Shown: positions 1 to 8,304 of the stretch, in pieces
How positions within the stretch are numbered: position 1 is the stretch's first letter
How the letters are laid out: the number at the start of each line of letters is the position of its first letter
Assembly (NCBI RefSeq): GCF_014207655.1
Contig: NZ_JACHHJ010000001.1
Coordinates: 248,001 to 312,000, forward strand
Length of the DNA: 64,000 nt
DNA from: Geomicrobium halophilum
GTDB lineage: Bacteria; Bacillota; Bacilli; Bacillales; Marinococcaceae
Direction: 5' to 3'
Made by a program: the position numbers and the translations under genes
The notes under the pieces: generated by a model
What the model was told of the DNA's origin: nothing
What the model saw: the letters and a program-made list of their open reading frames with translations, nothing else
The model's database searches: none

Positions 1-50
1 AAAATGTTTCTATAATTTTTTTAATAAAATAGTCTTAAAATATTTATTAT

Positions 51-64
51 TGGTAGCGTTTGCA
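51..64. promoter_or_regulatory. cre-like site (CcpA) upstream of lcfA
   Basis: TGGTAGCGTTTGCA matches the Bacillus catabolite-responsive element consensus TGWAARCGYTWNCW at 12 of 14 positions, with the central AGCG intact. It lies about 50 bases before the lcfA start. CcpA repression of the fatty-acid degradation operon is known in B. subtilis, so the placement makes sense. The rest of bases 1-113 is very AT-rich and I could not settle on one promoter there. Confidence 0.4.
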
Positions 65-113
65 TTATGATAAAGGTGGGTCGGATTAATAAGTCATCGA
101 AGGAGGAAGTTTT

Positions 114-1826
114 ATGGTGAATCAAGAAGCACCGGCTTGGCTGCAAAATTATCCGTCAGAAGTATCAGCATCTTATCAATACTCGAAAAGACCTCTGGCT
201 GATTTCTTAAAAGAGTCTGCTGAAGAATATCCTGAAAAAAAGGCAATTCACTTCATGGGAAGGGATATGACCTATCAGGAGTTGTATGACTACTCAAAAC
301 AATTTGCAAATGCACTAAAATCTCATGGTGTTGAAAAAGGTGACCGCGTGGCTATAATGCTTGCCAACACTCCGCAATCAGTGATCAGCTATTATGGAGC
401 GTTGCTTGCAGGTGGAATTGTTGTACAGACAAATCCTTTGTTTGTGGAACGGGAAATTGAACAACAAATGATCGATTCCGGAGCGAAAGTGCTCGTCTGT
501 TTAGACATGGTGTTTCCCCGTGTCCAAAAGATTCGTAACAATACGAAACTTGAGCATGTTTTTGTCACCGGCATCAAGGATTTTTTGCCATTCCCTAAAA
601 ACAAGATTTATCCATTCATTCAAAAGAAAAATACAGGTATGAAAATTGAAGTAAGCTATGATCATATGACACATCACTGGAAGGAATCAGTGGAAAGGGC
701 AAGCAAGGAATGGGAAGACGTAAAGATTGATTCGAGAGAAGACCTGGCGTTAATTCAATATACAGGAGGGACAACGGGCACTCCTAAAGGAGTCATGCTT
801 ACGCATTATAACCTAGTGGTGAATACTGAGCAATGCATTAAATGGATGTATCAGGCGGAGAAAGGCAATGAACGTATTTTAGCAGCTTTACCTTTTTTCC
901 ATGTTTATGGAATGACGACGGCAATGAACCTTTCCATCATGCACGCCGCTGAATTGGTGATCGTGCCAAAATTTGATGCAAAACAAGTGTTAAAAACGAT
1001 TGAAAAGAAGAAAGTTACCTTATTCCCCGGAGCACCAACGATGTATATCGCGATCACAAATCACCCTGATCTTGAAAAGCATGATTTGTCCTCGATTAAA
1101 GCTTGTTTGAGTGGTGCAGCTCCGCTTCCAAAAGAGGTGCAGGGCACATTCGAAAGAAAAACGGGTGGTAAGCTTGTGGAAGGTTATGGGTTAACCGAAA
1201 CGTCCCCCGTGGCAGCTTCTAATCCAATTTGGGAAGTTCGGAAACATGGAAGCATTGGTATGCCATGGCCGGATACGGAGATGGCGATTTTAGATCAGGA
1301 AAACGGCACGTTTGCGGATATAAACGAAGTTGGTGAGATCGCCATTCGAGGTCCGCAAGTCATGCAAGGCTATTGGCAGAAAGAAGAGGAGACAAAAGCG
1401 GTTTTTCAAGAAGATTGGTTTAAGAGCGGGGATATGGGGTATCAAGATGAAAATGGGTACTTTTATATCGTTGACCGTAAGAAAGATATGATCATTGCAG
1501 GCGGATTTAACATCTATCCAAGAGAAATAGAAGAAGTGCTTTACGAACATGAAGCGATTCTGGAAGCAGCAGTAATTGGAGTTCCCGACCCTTATCGTGG
1601 TGAAACCGTGAAGGCATTCGTCGTTTTTAAAGAGGGGCAGGAACTTAGTGAAAAGGAGCTTGAAAAGTTTTGCCGAACCAAGTTGGCAGCCTACAAAATT
1701 CCTCGTGTGTTTGAAACGAGAAAGGAATTGCCGAAAACGCTCGTCGGCAAAGTTTTAAGACGAGTACTCGTTGAAGAAGAGATGTCTAAAACAGCCGAAG
1801 ATGATGAGATGAAAAAGCAAGGGTAG
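114..1826 (+). CDS. lcfA: Long-chain fatty-acid--CoA ligase
   Basis: This enzyme activates long-chain fatty acids to acyl-CoA with ATP, the entry step of beta-oxidation, probably at the inner face of the membrane. The 570-residue protein has the AMP-binding P-loop (TGGTTGTPKG, residues 217-226), the later GYGLTE motif, the SGD and DRKKDMI motifs of the acyl-adenylate family, and a C-terminal GKVLRR lysine region. Its length fits B. subtilis LcfA (about 560). An AAGGAGG site sits 7 bases before the ATG. It heads the block lcfA-fadR-fadB-etfB-etfA. A cre-like site upstream suggests glucose repression. Confidence 0.95.
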   Translation: MVNQEAPAWLQNYPSEVSASYQYSKRPLADFLKESAEEYPEKKAIHFMGRDMTYQELYDYSKQFANALKSHGVEKGDRVAIMLANTPQSVISYYGALLAGGIVVQTNPLFVEREIEQQMIDSGAKVLVCLDMVFPRVQKIRNNTKLEHVFVTGIKDFLPFPKNKIYPFIQKKNTGMKIEVSYDHMTHHWKESVERASKEWEDVKIDSREDLALIQYTGGTTGTPKGVMLTHYNLVVNTEQCIKWMYQAEKGNERILAALPFFHVYGMTTAMNLSIMHAAELVIVPKFDAKQVLKTIEKKKVTLFPGAPTMYIAITNHPDLEKHDLSSIKACLSGAAPLPKEVQGTFERKTGGKLVEGYGLTETSPVAASNPIWEVRKHGSIGMPWPDTEMAILDQENGTFADINEVGEIAIRGPQVMQGYWQKEEETKAVFQEDWFKSGDMGYQDENGYFYIVDRKKDMIIAGGFNIYPREIEEVLYEHEAILEAAVIGVPDPYRGETVKAFVVFKEGQELSEKELEKFCRTKLAAYKIPRVFETRKELPKTLVGKVLRRVLVEEEMSKTAEDDEMKKQG

Positions 1827-1843
1827 GCTGAAACGTTCGGTAG

Positions 1844-1874
1844 ATCAGTTTGAGCGCTGGTACATCGAACTGAT
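1844..1874 (+). terminator. Weak hairpin after lcfA
   Basis: ATCAGTTTGA (1844-1853) pairs with TCGAACTGAT (1865-1874) through ten pairs including one G-T, with an 11-base loop. No T-run follows, so it may only attenuate or protect the transcript end before the fadR promoter. Confidence 0.4.
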
Positions 1875-1910
1875 TTACCATTCTTAAAAAATTCGCGAGG
1901 GATCCCTCAT

Positions 1911-1939
1911 TTGACAGATGTTTGTAATTCAGATATACT
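1911..1939 (+). promoter_or_regulatory. Sigma-A promoter of fadR
   Basis: TTGACA (1911-1916) and TATACT (1934-1939) are separated by exactly 17 bases, a near-consensus vegetative promoter. The FadR operator begins at the last base of the -10 box, so bound repressor would block initiation. Confidence 0.8.
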
Positions 1940-1956
1940 GAATGAGTAATCATTCA
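1939..1956. promoter_or_regulatory. FadR operator
   Basis: TGAATGAGTAATCATTCA is an 18-base near-perfect palindrome that matches the published B. subtilis FadR (YsiA) box TGAATGAnTAnTCATTCA. It overlaps the fadR -10 box and precedes the fadR ATG by 37 bases. This indicates that FadR represses its own gene and fadB-etfBA, with relief by long-chain acyl-CoA. Confidence 0.9.
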
Positions 1957-1993
1957 TTAAAGTTTCAGACGAAGTATAAGTAAGGAGAAGCCG

Positions 1994-2593
1994 ATGATGG
2001 CACTGGATAAAAAGAACTCGCAAAAGTACCAATTAATTATTGATGCGGCTGTCCGTGTGATTGCAAGGCATGGGTATCATCATGCACAAGTCTCAAAGAT
2101 TGCAAAGGAAGCGGGCGTTGCAGACGGAACGATTTACTTATATTTTAAGAATAAGGAAGATATTCTCGTCTCGTTGTTCCGTATGAAAATGGGGGCATTT
2201 ATCTCGACGATTAAGGAGCGCATGTCGACGTGCTCTAATGCACAAGAAAAGTTACAACAAATTGTCGAGATGCATTTTCGGCAATTCTCTGACCAACCGG
2301 ACTTAAGTGTCGTTATGCAGTTGGAAATGCGTCAATCAGCAAGGGATTTACGTATCCAAATCAATGAGGTTCTTAAAATGTATGTTCATTTAATGGAAGA
2401 TGTCTTACAAACAGGGAAAGAAGAAGGGGTTTTTCATAAAGATCTAGATGAAAAGCTCGGTCGGCAGATGCTTTTTGGTACTCTTGATGAAATGGTCACA
2501 AATTGGGTGATGAAAGAGCGGAAATATGATTTGAAGGCGCTTTCGCGTCCGGTATATGAAATGTTGTATGCCGGGTTTAGAAACCATTTATGA
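1994..2593 (+). CDS. fadR: TetR-family fatty-acid degradation repressor FadR
   Basis: A 199-residue TetR-family regulator. The N-terminal helix-turn-helix (about residues 10-55) includes the typical VSKIAKEAGVADGTIYLYFKNKEDIL stretch (shown here only as a family signature spanning residues 34-59), and the rest is the ligand-binding helical domain. In Bacillus, FadR represses beta-oxidation genes and is released by long-chain acyl-CoA. Its own promoter carries a FadR box. Two ATG codons occur in tandem (1994 and 1997) after AAGGAG; the second is better spaced, but either is possible. It lies between lcfA and fadB, as in B. subtilis. Confidence 0.93.
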   Translation: MMALDKKNSQKYQLIIDAAVRVIARHGYHHAQVSKIAKEAGVADGTIYLYFKNKEDILVSLFRMKMGAFISTIKERMSTCSNAQEKLQQIVEMHFRQFSDQPDLSVVMQLEMRQSARDLRIQINEVLKMYVHLMEDVLQTGKEEGVFHKDLDEKLGRQMLFGTLDEMVTNWVMKERKYDLKALSRPVYEMLYAGFRNHL

Positions 2594-2618
2594 ATTCTAG
2601 GACAAGGAGGCTGGTGAA

Positions 2619-3389
2619 ATGATTCATAAAAAACAAGAAGGAGTCATTGCCTGGCTTACAATTGATCGCCCCCCGGCGAACGCGTTGTCTCAAGCTTTGT
2701 TGGACGATTTAGACACAGCCCTCACTGAACTTAAAACCGATCGAAGTGTGAAAGTTGTTGTAATTCGTGGAGAAGGAAAATTTTTCGTAGCTGGTGCTGA
2801 TATTAAAGAGTTTTCCTCTCTTCCGTCGGGAGAAGAGTTTTCACGGTTTTCCAAGAAAGGGCAAGCCATTTTTAATCTAATGGAAGATTATCCTAAACCA
2901 ATCATCGCTGCTATGCATGGTGCTGCATTAGGGGGAGGCTTAGAGCTTGCCCTGGGATGTCATATACGGCTAGCGACCACAGATGCAAAGCTGGGCCTCC
3001 CTGAAGCGAATTTGGGAATTATCCCGGCCTATGGTGGGACACAGCGATTACCGCAAGTGGTCGGAAGCAATAAAGCTATGGAAATGATGTTGACTGGTGA
3101 GCCCATCAGCGGTGAAGAAGCTTATCGGTTCGGGTTAGTCAACGCGGTTGCTGAAGATGAAGCTGGTTTACGAAAACAAGCAGAACGATTAGCCAAATCC
3201 GTTGCTTCTAAAAGTATCAATAGTATAGAAGCTATTCTTGAACTCGTTCCTTTAGCCAGGGAAGCCAGCCGGGATCATGGGCTTGAGCGAGAGGCAGCAC
3301 TATCTGGTAAGGTATTTGATACTGTTGATCGCCAAGAAGGGGTTCAGGCATTTATCGACAAACGGAAACCCGAGTTTAAAGACCAGTAA
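2619..3389 (+). CDS. fadB: Enoyl-CoA hydratase
   Basis: A crotonase-family enzyme of 256 residues that hydrates trans-2-enoyl-CoA in beta-oxidation. Visible family marks are AGADIKEF (about residue 58), the oxyanion-hole region GAALGGGLELALG (about residue 100) and the second active-site segment LPEANLGIIPAYGGT, whose Glu residues fit the catalytic pair. AAGGAGG lies 11 bases before the ATG. It starts 25 bases after fadR and is probably co-transcribed from the FadR-controlled promoter. It is the stand-alone bacillary hydratase, not the fused E. coli FadB. Confidence 0.9.
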   Translation: MIHKKQEGVIAWLTIDRPPANALSQALLDDLDTALTELKTDRSVKVVVIRGEGKFFVAGADIKEFSSLPSGEEFSRFSKKGQAIFNLMEDYPKPIIAAMHGAALGGGLELALGCHIRLATTDAKLGLPEANLGIIPAYGGTQRLPQVVGSNKAMEMMLTGEPISGEEAYRFGLVNAVAEDEAGLRKQAERLAKSVASKSINSIEAILELVPLAREASRDHGLEREAALSGKVFDTVDRQEGVQAFIDKRKPEFKDQ

Positions 3390-3434
3390 TTTTTTACACT
3401 ACTAAGAATGATAGGGATCCTGTATGATGTATGA

Positions 3435-3474
3435 AAAGACTTAAATTTTCGCTATTTGCGAAGATCCAGTCTTT
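3435..3474 (+). other. Two-part hairpin between fadB and etfB
   Basis: AAAGACT (3435-3441) pairs with AGTCTTT (3468-3474), enclosing an inner stem TTCGC/GCGAA (448-452 and 458-462 of the 3,000s). No T-run follows. It could be an mRNA processing or partial attenuation site lowering or raising etfBA relative to fadB. Confidence 0.4.
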
Positions 3475-3503
3475 CTAAATAGTGAGAAGGAGGAAAGGGA
3501 CTT

Positions 3504-4277
3504 ATGAATATCTATGTCGTTATGAAACGAACATTTGATACCGAGGAAAAAGTAGAGATTAATGATGGAATCATTGACGAAGAAGGCGCTGAATTTGTCA
3601 TCAATCCTTATGATGAATACGCCATCGAAGAAGCGATTGTTCTTAAGGAAGCTCATGGAGGCGAAATCACAGTCGTGACCGTCGGTAATGAAGACGCGGA
3701 AAAGGAATTGCGGACCGCGTTGGCGATGGGGGCTGACCAAGCAGTATTGCTCGACACCGAAGACTTGGATGGCGAGATCGATCACTATACCATCTCTGAA
3801 ATGCTCAGTGCCTTTTTCCAGGATAAAGAGTATGACATTATCCTGGGTGGGAATGTGGCGGTTGATGATGGTGCAGGCCAAGTTGCTCCCCGCCTTGCTG
3901 AAAAATTAGAAATTAATCAATTGACAACGATCACAAAACTGGATATCGATGGTGAAAGTGCATACATTGAACGGGATGTTGAGGGTGACGTTGAAATCGT
4001 TGAAGCTAATCTCCCCTTACTCGTGACTTGCCAGCAAGGACTAAACGAACCACGTTACCCATCGCTCCCTGGGATTATGAAAGCGAAAAAGAAGCCATTA
4101 GAAACATTGGATCTTGATGATCTTGATTTGGATGAAGATGATTTGGAAGCTAAAACAAGAACCGTTGATCGATTCCTTCCGCCAGAGAAAGATGCTGGCA
4201 AGAGATTAGAAGGTGAACCCCATGAGCAGGTTCAAGAGCTGATGAGCTTACTGAAAAACGAAGCGAAAGTCATATAA
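3504..4277 (+). CDS. etfB: Electron transfer flavoprotein beta subunit
   Basis: The small subunit of the ETF heterodimer that carries electrons from acyl-CoA dehydrogenases to the respiratory chain. The 257 residues carry the ETF alpha/beta nucleotide-binding fold: N-terminal MNIYVVMKRTFDTE, the HGGEITVVTVG strand, the ALAMGADQAVLL segment and the recognition region around GCAAHG-equivalent residues. It is markedly acidic near the C-terminus (LDLDDLDLDEDDLE), which fits an acid-rich proteome. AAGGAGG precedes the ATG. It ends 13 bases before etfA, in the same operon. Confidence 0.93.
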   Translation: MNIYVVMKRTFDTEEKVEINDGIIDEEGAEFVINPYDEYAIEEAIVLKEAHGGEITVVTVGNEDAEKELRTALAMGADQAVLLDTEDLDGEIDHYTISEMLSAFFQDKEYDIILGGNVAVDDGAGQVAPRLAEKLEINQLTTITKLDIDGESAYIERDVEGDVEIVEANLPLLVTCQQGLNEPRYPSLPGIMKAKKKPLETLDLDDLDLDEDDLEAKTRTVDRFLPPEKDAGKRLEGEPHEQVQELMSLLKNEAKVI

Positions 4278-4290
4278 GGAGGAGTTGCCA

Positions 4291-5268
4291 ATGGCTGAAA
4301 AAGTATTAGTGCTCGCTGAAGTTCGTGATGGCGAATTAAGAAATGTCAGTTTTGAAACAATCGCGGCAGGACGAAAAATCGCCGGGGACAACGAAGTTGT
4401 AGCGTTATTATGCGGTGATCAAGTCAGCGATTTCTCGGAAAGATTGATCCATCATGGTGCGGACCGTGTTTTGCTTGCTGAGCATAGCGATTTGAAAAAT
4501 TATACGACGGATGCTTATAAACAAGTGATTTTACAAGTGCTCGATGAAGAGTCTCCGGATGCACTTTTAATCCCGCATACATCACCGGGAAAGGATGTGG
4601 CACCACGAATCGCTGCAAAATTAAATTCCGGTATGGTTTCTGATGCTGTCGATCTTGAGGTTGCTGGAGATGAAGTGATTTTCACCCGGCCCATTTATTC
4701 GGGAAAGGCTTTTGAAAAACAAAGTGTCACAAGCGGCCTACTTTTTGCAACATTGAGACCAAATAACATTCAACCTTTAGAAGAAGATCCAAGCCGGAGC
4801 GGGGAAACAAGCCAGGTTTCTGTGGAACTAAAAGATTTACGGACCGTTGTAAAAGAAGTAGTGAAGAAGACAAGCGGCGGTGTGGACCTAGCGGAAGCGA
4901 ATGTCATTATTGCTGGAGGCCGTGGAGTTAAGAGCGAGGAAGGATTTAAGCCGCTCTATGAATTAGCAGATGTTCTTGGTGGTGCCGTCGGTGCTTCCCG
5001 AGGAGCATGTGATGCAGAGTATTGCGATTATTCCTTGCAAATTGGTCAAACCGGTAAAGTTGTTACTCCAGATCTTTACATTGCAGTTGGCATTTCCGGG
5101 GCTATCCAGCATTTGGCAGGTATGTCGAACTCCAAGGTTATCGTAGCGATTAACAAAGATGCTGAAGCGCCGATTTTCGATGTCGCGGATTACAGCCTCA
5201 CTGGTGATCTTTTTGATATTGTACCGCTACTTACTGAGGAATTTAAGAAAGAAATGGCCGGTGCATAA
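4291..5268 (+). CDS. etfA: Electron transfer flavoprotein alpha subunit
   Basis: The FAD-binding subunit of ETF, 325 residues. The C-terminal FAD domain is clear: [48 protein letters not shown] (a family signature at about residues 248-272) and the [10 protein letters not shown] segment. I chose ATG at 4291, giving [10 protein letters not shown], because AAGGAGG (4276-4282) stands 8 bases before it; an in-frame TTG at 4285 is too close to that site. It closes the fatty-acid operon and is followed by a strong terminator. Confidence 0.95.
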   Translation: MAEKVLVLAEVRDGELRNVSFETIAAGRKIAGDNEVVALLCGDQVSDFSERLIHHGADRVLLAEHSDLKNYTTDAYKQVILQVLDEESPDALLIPHTSPGKDVAPRIAAKLNSGMVSDAVDLEVAGDEVIFTRPIYSGKAFEKQSVTSGLLFATLRPNNIQPLEEDPSRSGETSQVSVELKDLRTVVKEVVKKTSGGVDLAEANVIIAGGRGVKSEEGFKPLYELADVLGGAVGASRGACDAEYCDYSLQIGQTGKVVTPDLYIAVGISGAIQHLAGMSNSKVIVAINKDAEAPIFDVADYSLTGDLFDIVPLLTEEFKKEMAGA

Positions 5269-5281
5269 TTTATAAACAGGG

Positions 5282-5307
5282 GACAGCAGCTACCTGCTGT
5301 CTCTTTT
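5282..5307 (+). terminator. Terminator after etfA
   Basis: A perfect 8-bp stem GACAGCAG (5282-5289) with CTGCTGTC (5294-5301), four-base loop, followed by TCTTTTA. It closes the fatty-acid operon. Confidence 0.85.
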
Positions 5308-5447
5308 AGTTTATGCACTCACCAAATTGCAAGCGGGTGAATGTGATGGTAAGAGAGCCTTTCGTGCGTTCAAAAACTGTGCCCTTTCTAGCTATGAAGG
5401 GTCTTTTCATGATAATAAGCAGATGATTCGCTCCGTGTTTATGTGAA

Positions 5448-5456
5448 TGCTATAAT
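5448..5456 (+). promoter_or_regulatory. Extended -10 promoter of trxA
   Basis: TGCTATAAT is a full extended -10 element (TGn plus TATAAT, 5451-5456). No good -35 hexamer lies 16-18 bases upstream, as is usual with this promoter class. It is 39 bases before the trxA ATG. Confidence 0.65.
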
Positions 5457-5494
5457 GCATGTGTGATATGATAACTATGGAAAGGAGAATGGAA

Positions 5495-5809
5495 ATGGCT
5501 ATTAAAAATGTAACGGATCAAGATTTTGATCAAGTAACATCAGAAGGTGTCGTTCTTGCTGATTTCTGGGCAACATGGTGCGGACCTTGTAAAATGGTAG
5601 CTCCAGTGCTTGAAGAAGTTGATAGTGAAATGGGAGATAAAGTCACCATCGCGAAAATCGATGTTGATGAAAATAAAGAAACCGCAGGCAAGTTCGGAGT
5701 CATGAGCATCCCTACATTGTTGGTGTTCAAAGACGGTGAACAAGTTGAGCAGGTCGTCGGCTTCCAACCGAAAGAAGCACTCGTCGAATTGTTGGAAAAG
5801 CATACGTAA
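5495..5809 (+). CDS. trxA: Thioredoxin
   Basis: A classical 104-residue thioredoxin that reduces protein disulfides in the cytoplasm with thioredoxin reductase. The redox motif WCGPC has its cysteines at residues 29 and 32, the cis-proline lies in SIPTL, and the C-terminal VGFQPKEAL fits the fold. I chose ATG at 5495 ([11 protein letters not shown]), which gives the B. subtilis length; AAAGGAG stands upstream at 5481-5487. Earlier in-frame ATGs at 5459 and 5489 would add a tail or sit within the ribosome site. It is a single gene with its own promoter and terminator. Confidence 0.96.
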   Translation: MAIKNVTDQDFDQVTSEGVVLADFWATWCGPCKMVAPVLEEVDSEMGDKVTIAKIDVDENKETAGKFGVMSIPTLLVFKDGEQVEQVVGFQPKEALVELLEKHT

Positions 5810-5837
5810 TGAAAGCGAATGGATGCATTGTGACTAA

Positions 5838-5867
5838 AGCCTGGTGATTATACCACCAGGCTTTTTT
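5838..5867 (+). terminator. Terminator after trxA
   Basis: AGCCTGGTG (5838-5846) pairs perfectly with CACCAGGCT (5854-5862), a 9-bp stem with a 7-base loop and a run of T. Confidence 0.92.
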
Positions 5868-5890
5868 CCACTTCTTCAGGATCGGAGGTG

Positions 5891-7669
5891 ATGAATATCA
5901 GCGCACTGAAGGAAAAAATTAGTGTTCTTCCTGCCAAACCAGGATGCTATTTAATGAAAAATAAAAACGGGGTTGTTATTTACGTTGGGAAAGCGAAGAT
6001 CCTTCGAAATCGCGTGCGTTCCTATTTTATTGGCAGTCATGACGGCAAGACTCAGACGCTCGTCAGTCAAATCGAGGACTTCGAGTATATTATTACATCA
6101 TCCAATATTGAAGCGTTAATTTTGGAAATGAACCTTATCAAAAAGTATGAACCCAAGTATAACGTTCTGCTCAAGGACGACAAGTCGTACCCGTACTTGA
6201 AAATTACAAACGAAGAGCACCCCCGCTTGATTATAACCCGTAAAGTGAAAAAAGACGGCGGCCGTTATTTTGGCCCATACCCGAATGCCATGTCTGCAAA
6301 TGAGACAAAAAAACTGCTGGATCGTTTGTATCCACTTCGAAAATGCCGTACCCTTCCCGACAGGGTTTGTTTGTATTATCATATCGGACAATGTGTGGCT
6401 CCGTGTGAATTTCCGGTTTCGCAAGAAAAAAATAAAGAACTCGTCCAAGGCATTCAGCGTTTCTTAAACAACGGTCATCAAGAAATTCGTGCTAACCTCG
6501 AGGAAAAAATGCATGCAGCTTCCGAGGATTTGAACTTTGAGCGGGCAAAAGAGCTCCGGGACCAAATCAAACACATTGATGATGTGATGCAAAAACAGAA
6601 AATGACAGCCACTGATGGCACGGATCGAGATGTTTTTGCTTATGCTTACGATAAAGGATGGATGTGTGTCCAAGTCTTTTTTATAAGACAGGGAAAATTA
6701 ATCGAACGGGATGTCTCGATTTTTCCTTTTTATCAAAATCCAGAAGAGGATTTCTTGACGTTTGTCGGCCAGTTTTATTGGGAAGATGCCCATATTAAAC
6801 CGAAAGAAATCATTGTACCCCCGAGTGAATCTACTGAAGATATGAGGAAGATGCTTGAGATTAAAGTGTTAGAGCCCAAACGTGGAGAGAAAAAAGAATT
6901 ACTAAACTTAGCGACACAAAACGCGGAAGCTGCTTTAAAAGAGCGGTTCGATTTAATCGAACGGGATGAAGAGCGAACGGTTCGCGCCGTAGAGAAACTT
7001 GGAGAAGCTCTTGATATTGATCCCCCTTATCGAATAGAGGCATTTGACAATTCAAACATTCAAGGGACGAATCCAGTGTCTGCAATGGTTGCGTTTGAGG
7101 ACGGAAAACCCTTTAAGAAGGATTATCGTAAGTATCGTGTCAAAGAGGTTCAAGGGCCCGACGATTATACTTCAATGAAAGAAGTCATCCGTAGACGTTA
7201 TCTACGACTATTGAGAGAAGAGGCGCCATTGCCTGATCTAGTGCTTGTGGACGGCGGCAAGGGACAATTATCAGCTGCTATCAGCGTTTTGCAAGATGAA
7301 CTTAATTTACCCCTCCCTGTCGCAGGGATGGCGAAGGACGACAAGCATAAAACATCCCAACTTTTTATTGGAGAAAGCGCAAAACCAGTTCATCTCGCCA
7401 GAGACAGCCACGCTTTTTATCTATTGCAACGAGTACAAGACGAAGTCCACAGGTTTGCCATCAGCTTTCACCGGCAAACACGTGGAAAAAATGCGTTTTC
7501 GTCTATCCTTGATGATGTTAGCGGGATCGGTGAGAAGCGCAAGCGAAAATTACTGCGTCATTTTGGTTCCATGAAGAAAATGAAAGAAGCAACGCTGGAG
7601 GAGTTTAAACAAGCTTCAATCCCTGAGCAGGTGGCAAAAGAGGTTATGAGAAAACTTGAGGATGCGTAA
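5891..7669 (+). CDS. uvrC: Excinuclease ABC subunit C
   Basis: The dual-incision nuclease of nucleotide-excision repair, acting with UvrA and UvrB. About 592 residues. The N-terminal GIY-YIG nuclease (GCYLMK, VIYVGKA), the UvrB-binding UVR motif near residues 195-230 ([17 protein letters not shown]), the RNase-H-like second nuclease ([21 protein letters not shown]) and the C-terminal helix-hairpin-helix ([16 protein letters not shown]) are all present. The start is awkward: GGAGGTGAT (5884-5892) overlaps ATG 5891, leaving only two bases between GGAGG and the start. It is monocistronic and strongly terminated. Confidence 0.96.
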   Translation: MNISALKEKISVLPAKPGCYLMKNKNGVVIYVGKAKILRNRVRSYFIGSHDGKTQTLVSQIEDFEYIITSSNIEALILEMNLIKKYEPKYNVLLKDDKSYPYLKITNEEHPRLIITRKVKKDGGRYFGPYPNAMSANETKKLLDRLYPLRKCRTLPDRVCLYYHIGQCVAPCEFPVSQEKNKELVQGIQRFLNNGHQEIRANLEEKMHAASEDLNFERAKELRDQIKHIDDVMQKQKMTATDGTDRDVFAYAYDKGWMCVQVFFIRQGKLIERDVSIFPFYQNPEEDFLTFVGQFYWEDAHIKPKEIIVPPSESTEDMRKMLEIKVLEPKRGEKKELLNLATQNAEAALKERFDLIERDEERTVRAVEKLGEALDIDPPYRIEAFDNSNIQGTNPVSAMVAFEDGKPFKKDYRKYRVKEVQGPDDYTSMKEVIRRRYLRLLREEAPLPDLVLVDGGKGQLSAAISVLQDELNLPLPVAGMAKDDKHKTSQLFIGESAKPVHLARDSHAFYLLQRVQDEVHRFAISFHRQTRGKNAFSSILDDVSGIGEKRKRKLLRHFGSMKKMKEATLEEFKQASIPEQVAKEVMRKLEDA

Positions 7670-7670
7670 C

Positions 7671-7703
7671 CCCCCTATTTCACGTGATAAATAGGGGGTT
7701 TTT
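7671..7703 (+). terminator. Terminator after uvrC
   Basis: CCCCCTATTT (7671-7680) and AAATAGGGGG (7689-7698) form a perfect 10-bp stem with an 8-base loop and T-run. The minus-strand reading is also followed by few T, so it acts mainly on the + strand. Confidence 0.93.
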
Positions 7704-7944
7704 ACTGTTGAATGGAGAGGAATGTCATTTTTTCGGTAGTTTGCCGCACTTTAGTACATAATAGGAGATCACGTTTATCCACATTAATCATACCCGTAAT
7801 CACTGTATATCGGTTTGAGGAAATATCGTTTCCGATGGGAAGATGAATGAAAGCACGATATTCTTCCTGGCTTTGTAAAGGTTGTCGAATAATGTTATAT
7901 AAACAATCATGCTTTCTTGACGATAGTGGGACGGGAGAGTACAA
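7702..7944 (-). CDS. Doubtful small ORF, unknown
   Basis: An 80-residue minus-strand frame beginning at TTG (7944) with no visible ribosome binding site. I do not recognise the product. The middle part (EEYRAFIHLPIGNDISSNRY and then VITGMINVDKRD) looks more protein-like than the usual shadow frame because it has no strong coding frame opposite it. Its stop lies inside the uvrC terminator. It may be a remnant of a longer gene that decayed here, since the neighbouring 350 bases on the same strand show no good frame. Treat it as unproven. Confidence 0.2.
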   Translation of the reverse strand: MYSPVPLSSRKHDCLYNIIRQPLQSQEEYRAFIHLPIGNDISSNRYTVITGMINVDKRDLLLCTKVRQTTEKMTFLSIQQ

Positions 7945-8044
7945 TAAAAATTGTCGGAAAGATGAACATACGTAAAATAGGCATGACTTTATATAACTGG
8001 ATAGCTTCGAATTACATATTTCGATTTGAAGAGATCTGTAGTCA

Positions 8045-8124
8045 TGTGTCGTCCCTTACATTTATGAGAATGATAAATAGGAGAAGAGCGTTTTGTCGGC
8101 AGTTTTCTAATGTAAGGGGACACA
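8045..8124. repeat. Long inverted repeat upstream of sdhC
   Basis: TGTGTC-GT-CCCTTACAT (8045-8061) is the reverse complement of ATGTAAGGGGACACA (8110-8124) except for a two-base bulge, so 15 pairs can form around a 48-base interior. The origin and role are unknown: it may be a structured RNA, a small non-autonomous mobile relic or a protein-binding site. Confidence 0.6.
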
Positions 8125-8161
8125 AAACACGCGGAGCAAAAACAAGCCATACTCCGTGTTT
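8125..8161 (+). terminator. Hairpin directly after the inverted repeat
   Basis: AAACACGCGGAG and CTCCGTGTTT pair through ten bases with one bulged C and a 15-base loop. TGTTC follows, a weak T-rich end. It abuts the inverted repeat at 8045-8124 and could be the terminator of a short transcript from this interval. Confidence 0.4.
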
Positions 8162-8304
8162 GTTCAATGCCAAAGGGAGGTTGATTATAGAAAAAGAGGG
8201 TAGGAAACAGAAAATTTTGTATGATCATCAACGCTAATGTTATGTTTTATTGCTTTTATCCTTTTAAACATTAAAGATCAAGCAAACTAGAGGGGAGCTT
8301 AACC

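Larger units (their letters stand above)
7945..8304. other. Gene-poor stretch with strong inverted repeats
   Basis: No convincing gene between uvrC and sdhC apart from the doubtful frame just before it. In B. subtilis this interval holds lysC and yslB, which are absent. Two structures stand out: an imperfect inverted repeat with arms at 8045-8061 and 8110-8124, and a hairpin at 8125-8161. A possible sdhC promoter is TTGTAT (8217-8222) with TATGTT (8241-8246), spaced 18 bases. Confidence 0.5.

Noticed and set aside
7917-8237. 106-residue + strand frame upstream of sdhC
   Set aside because: Composition is not protein-like, no ribosome site, and it runs across the inverted repeat and hairpin.
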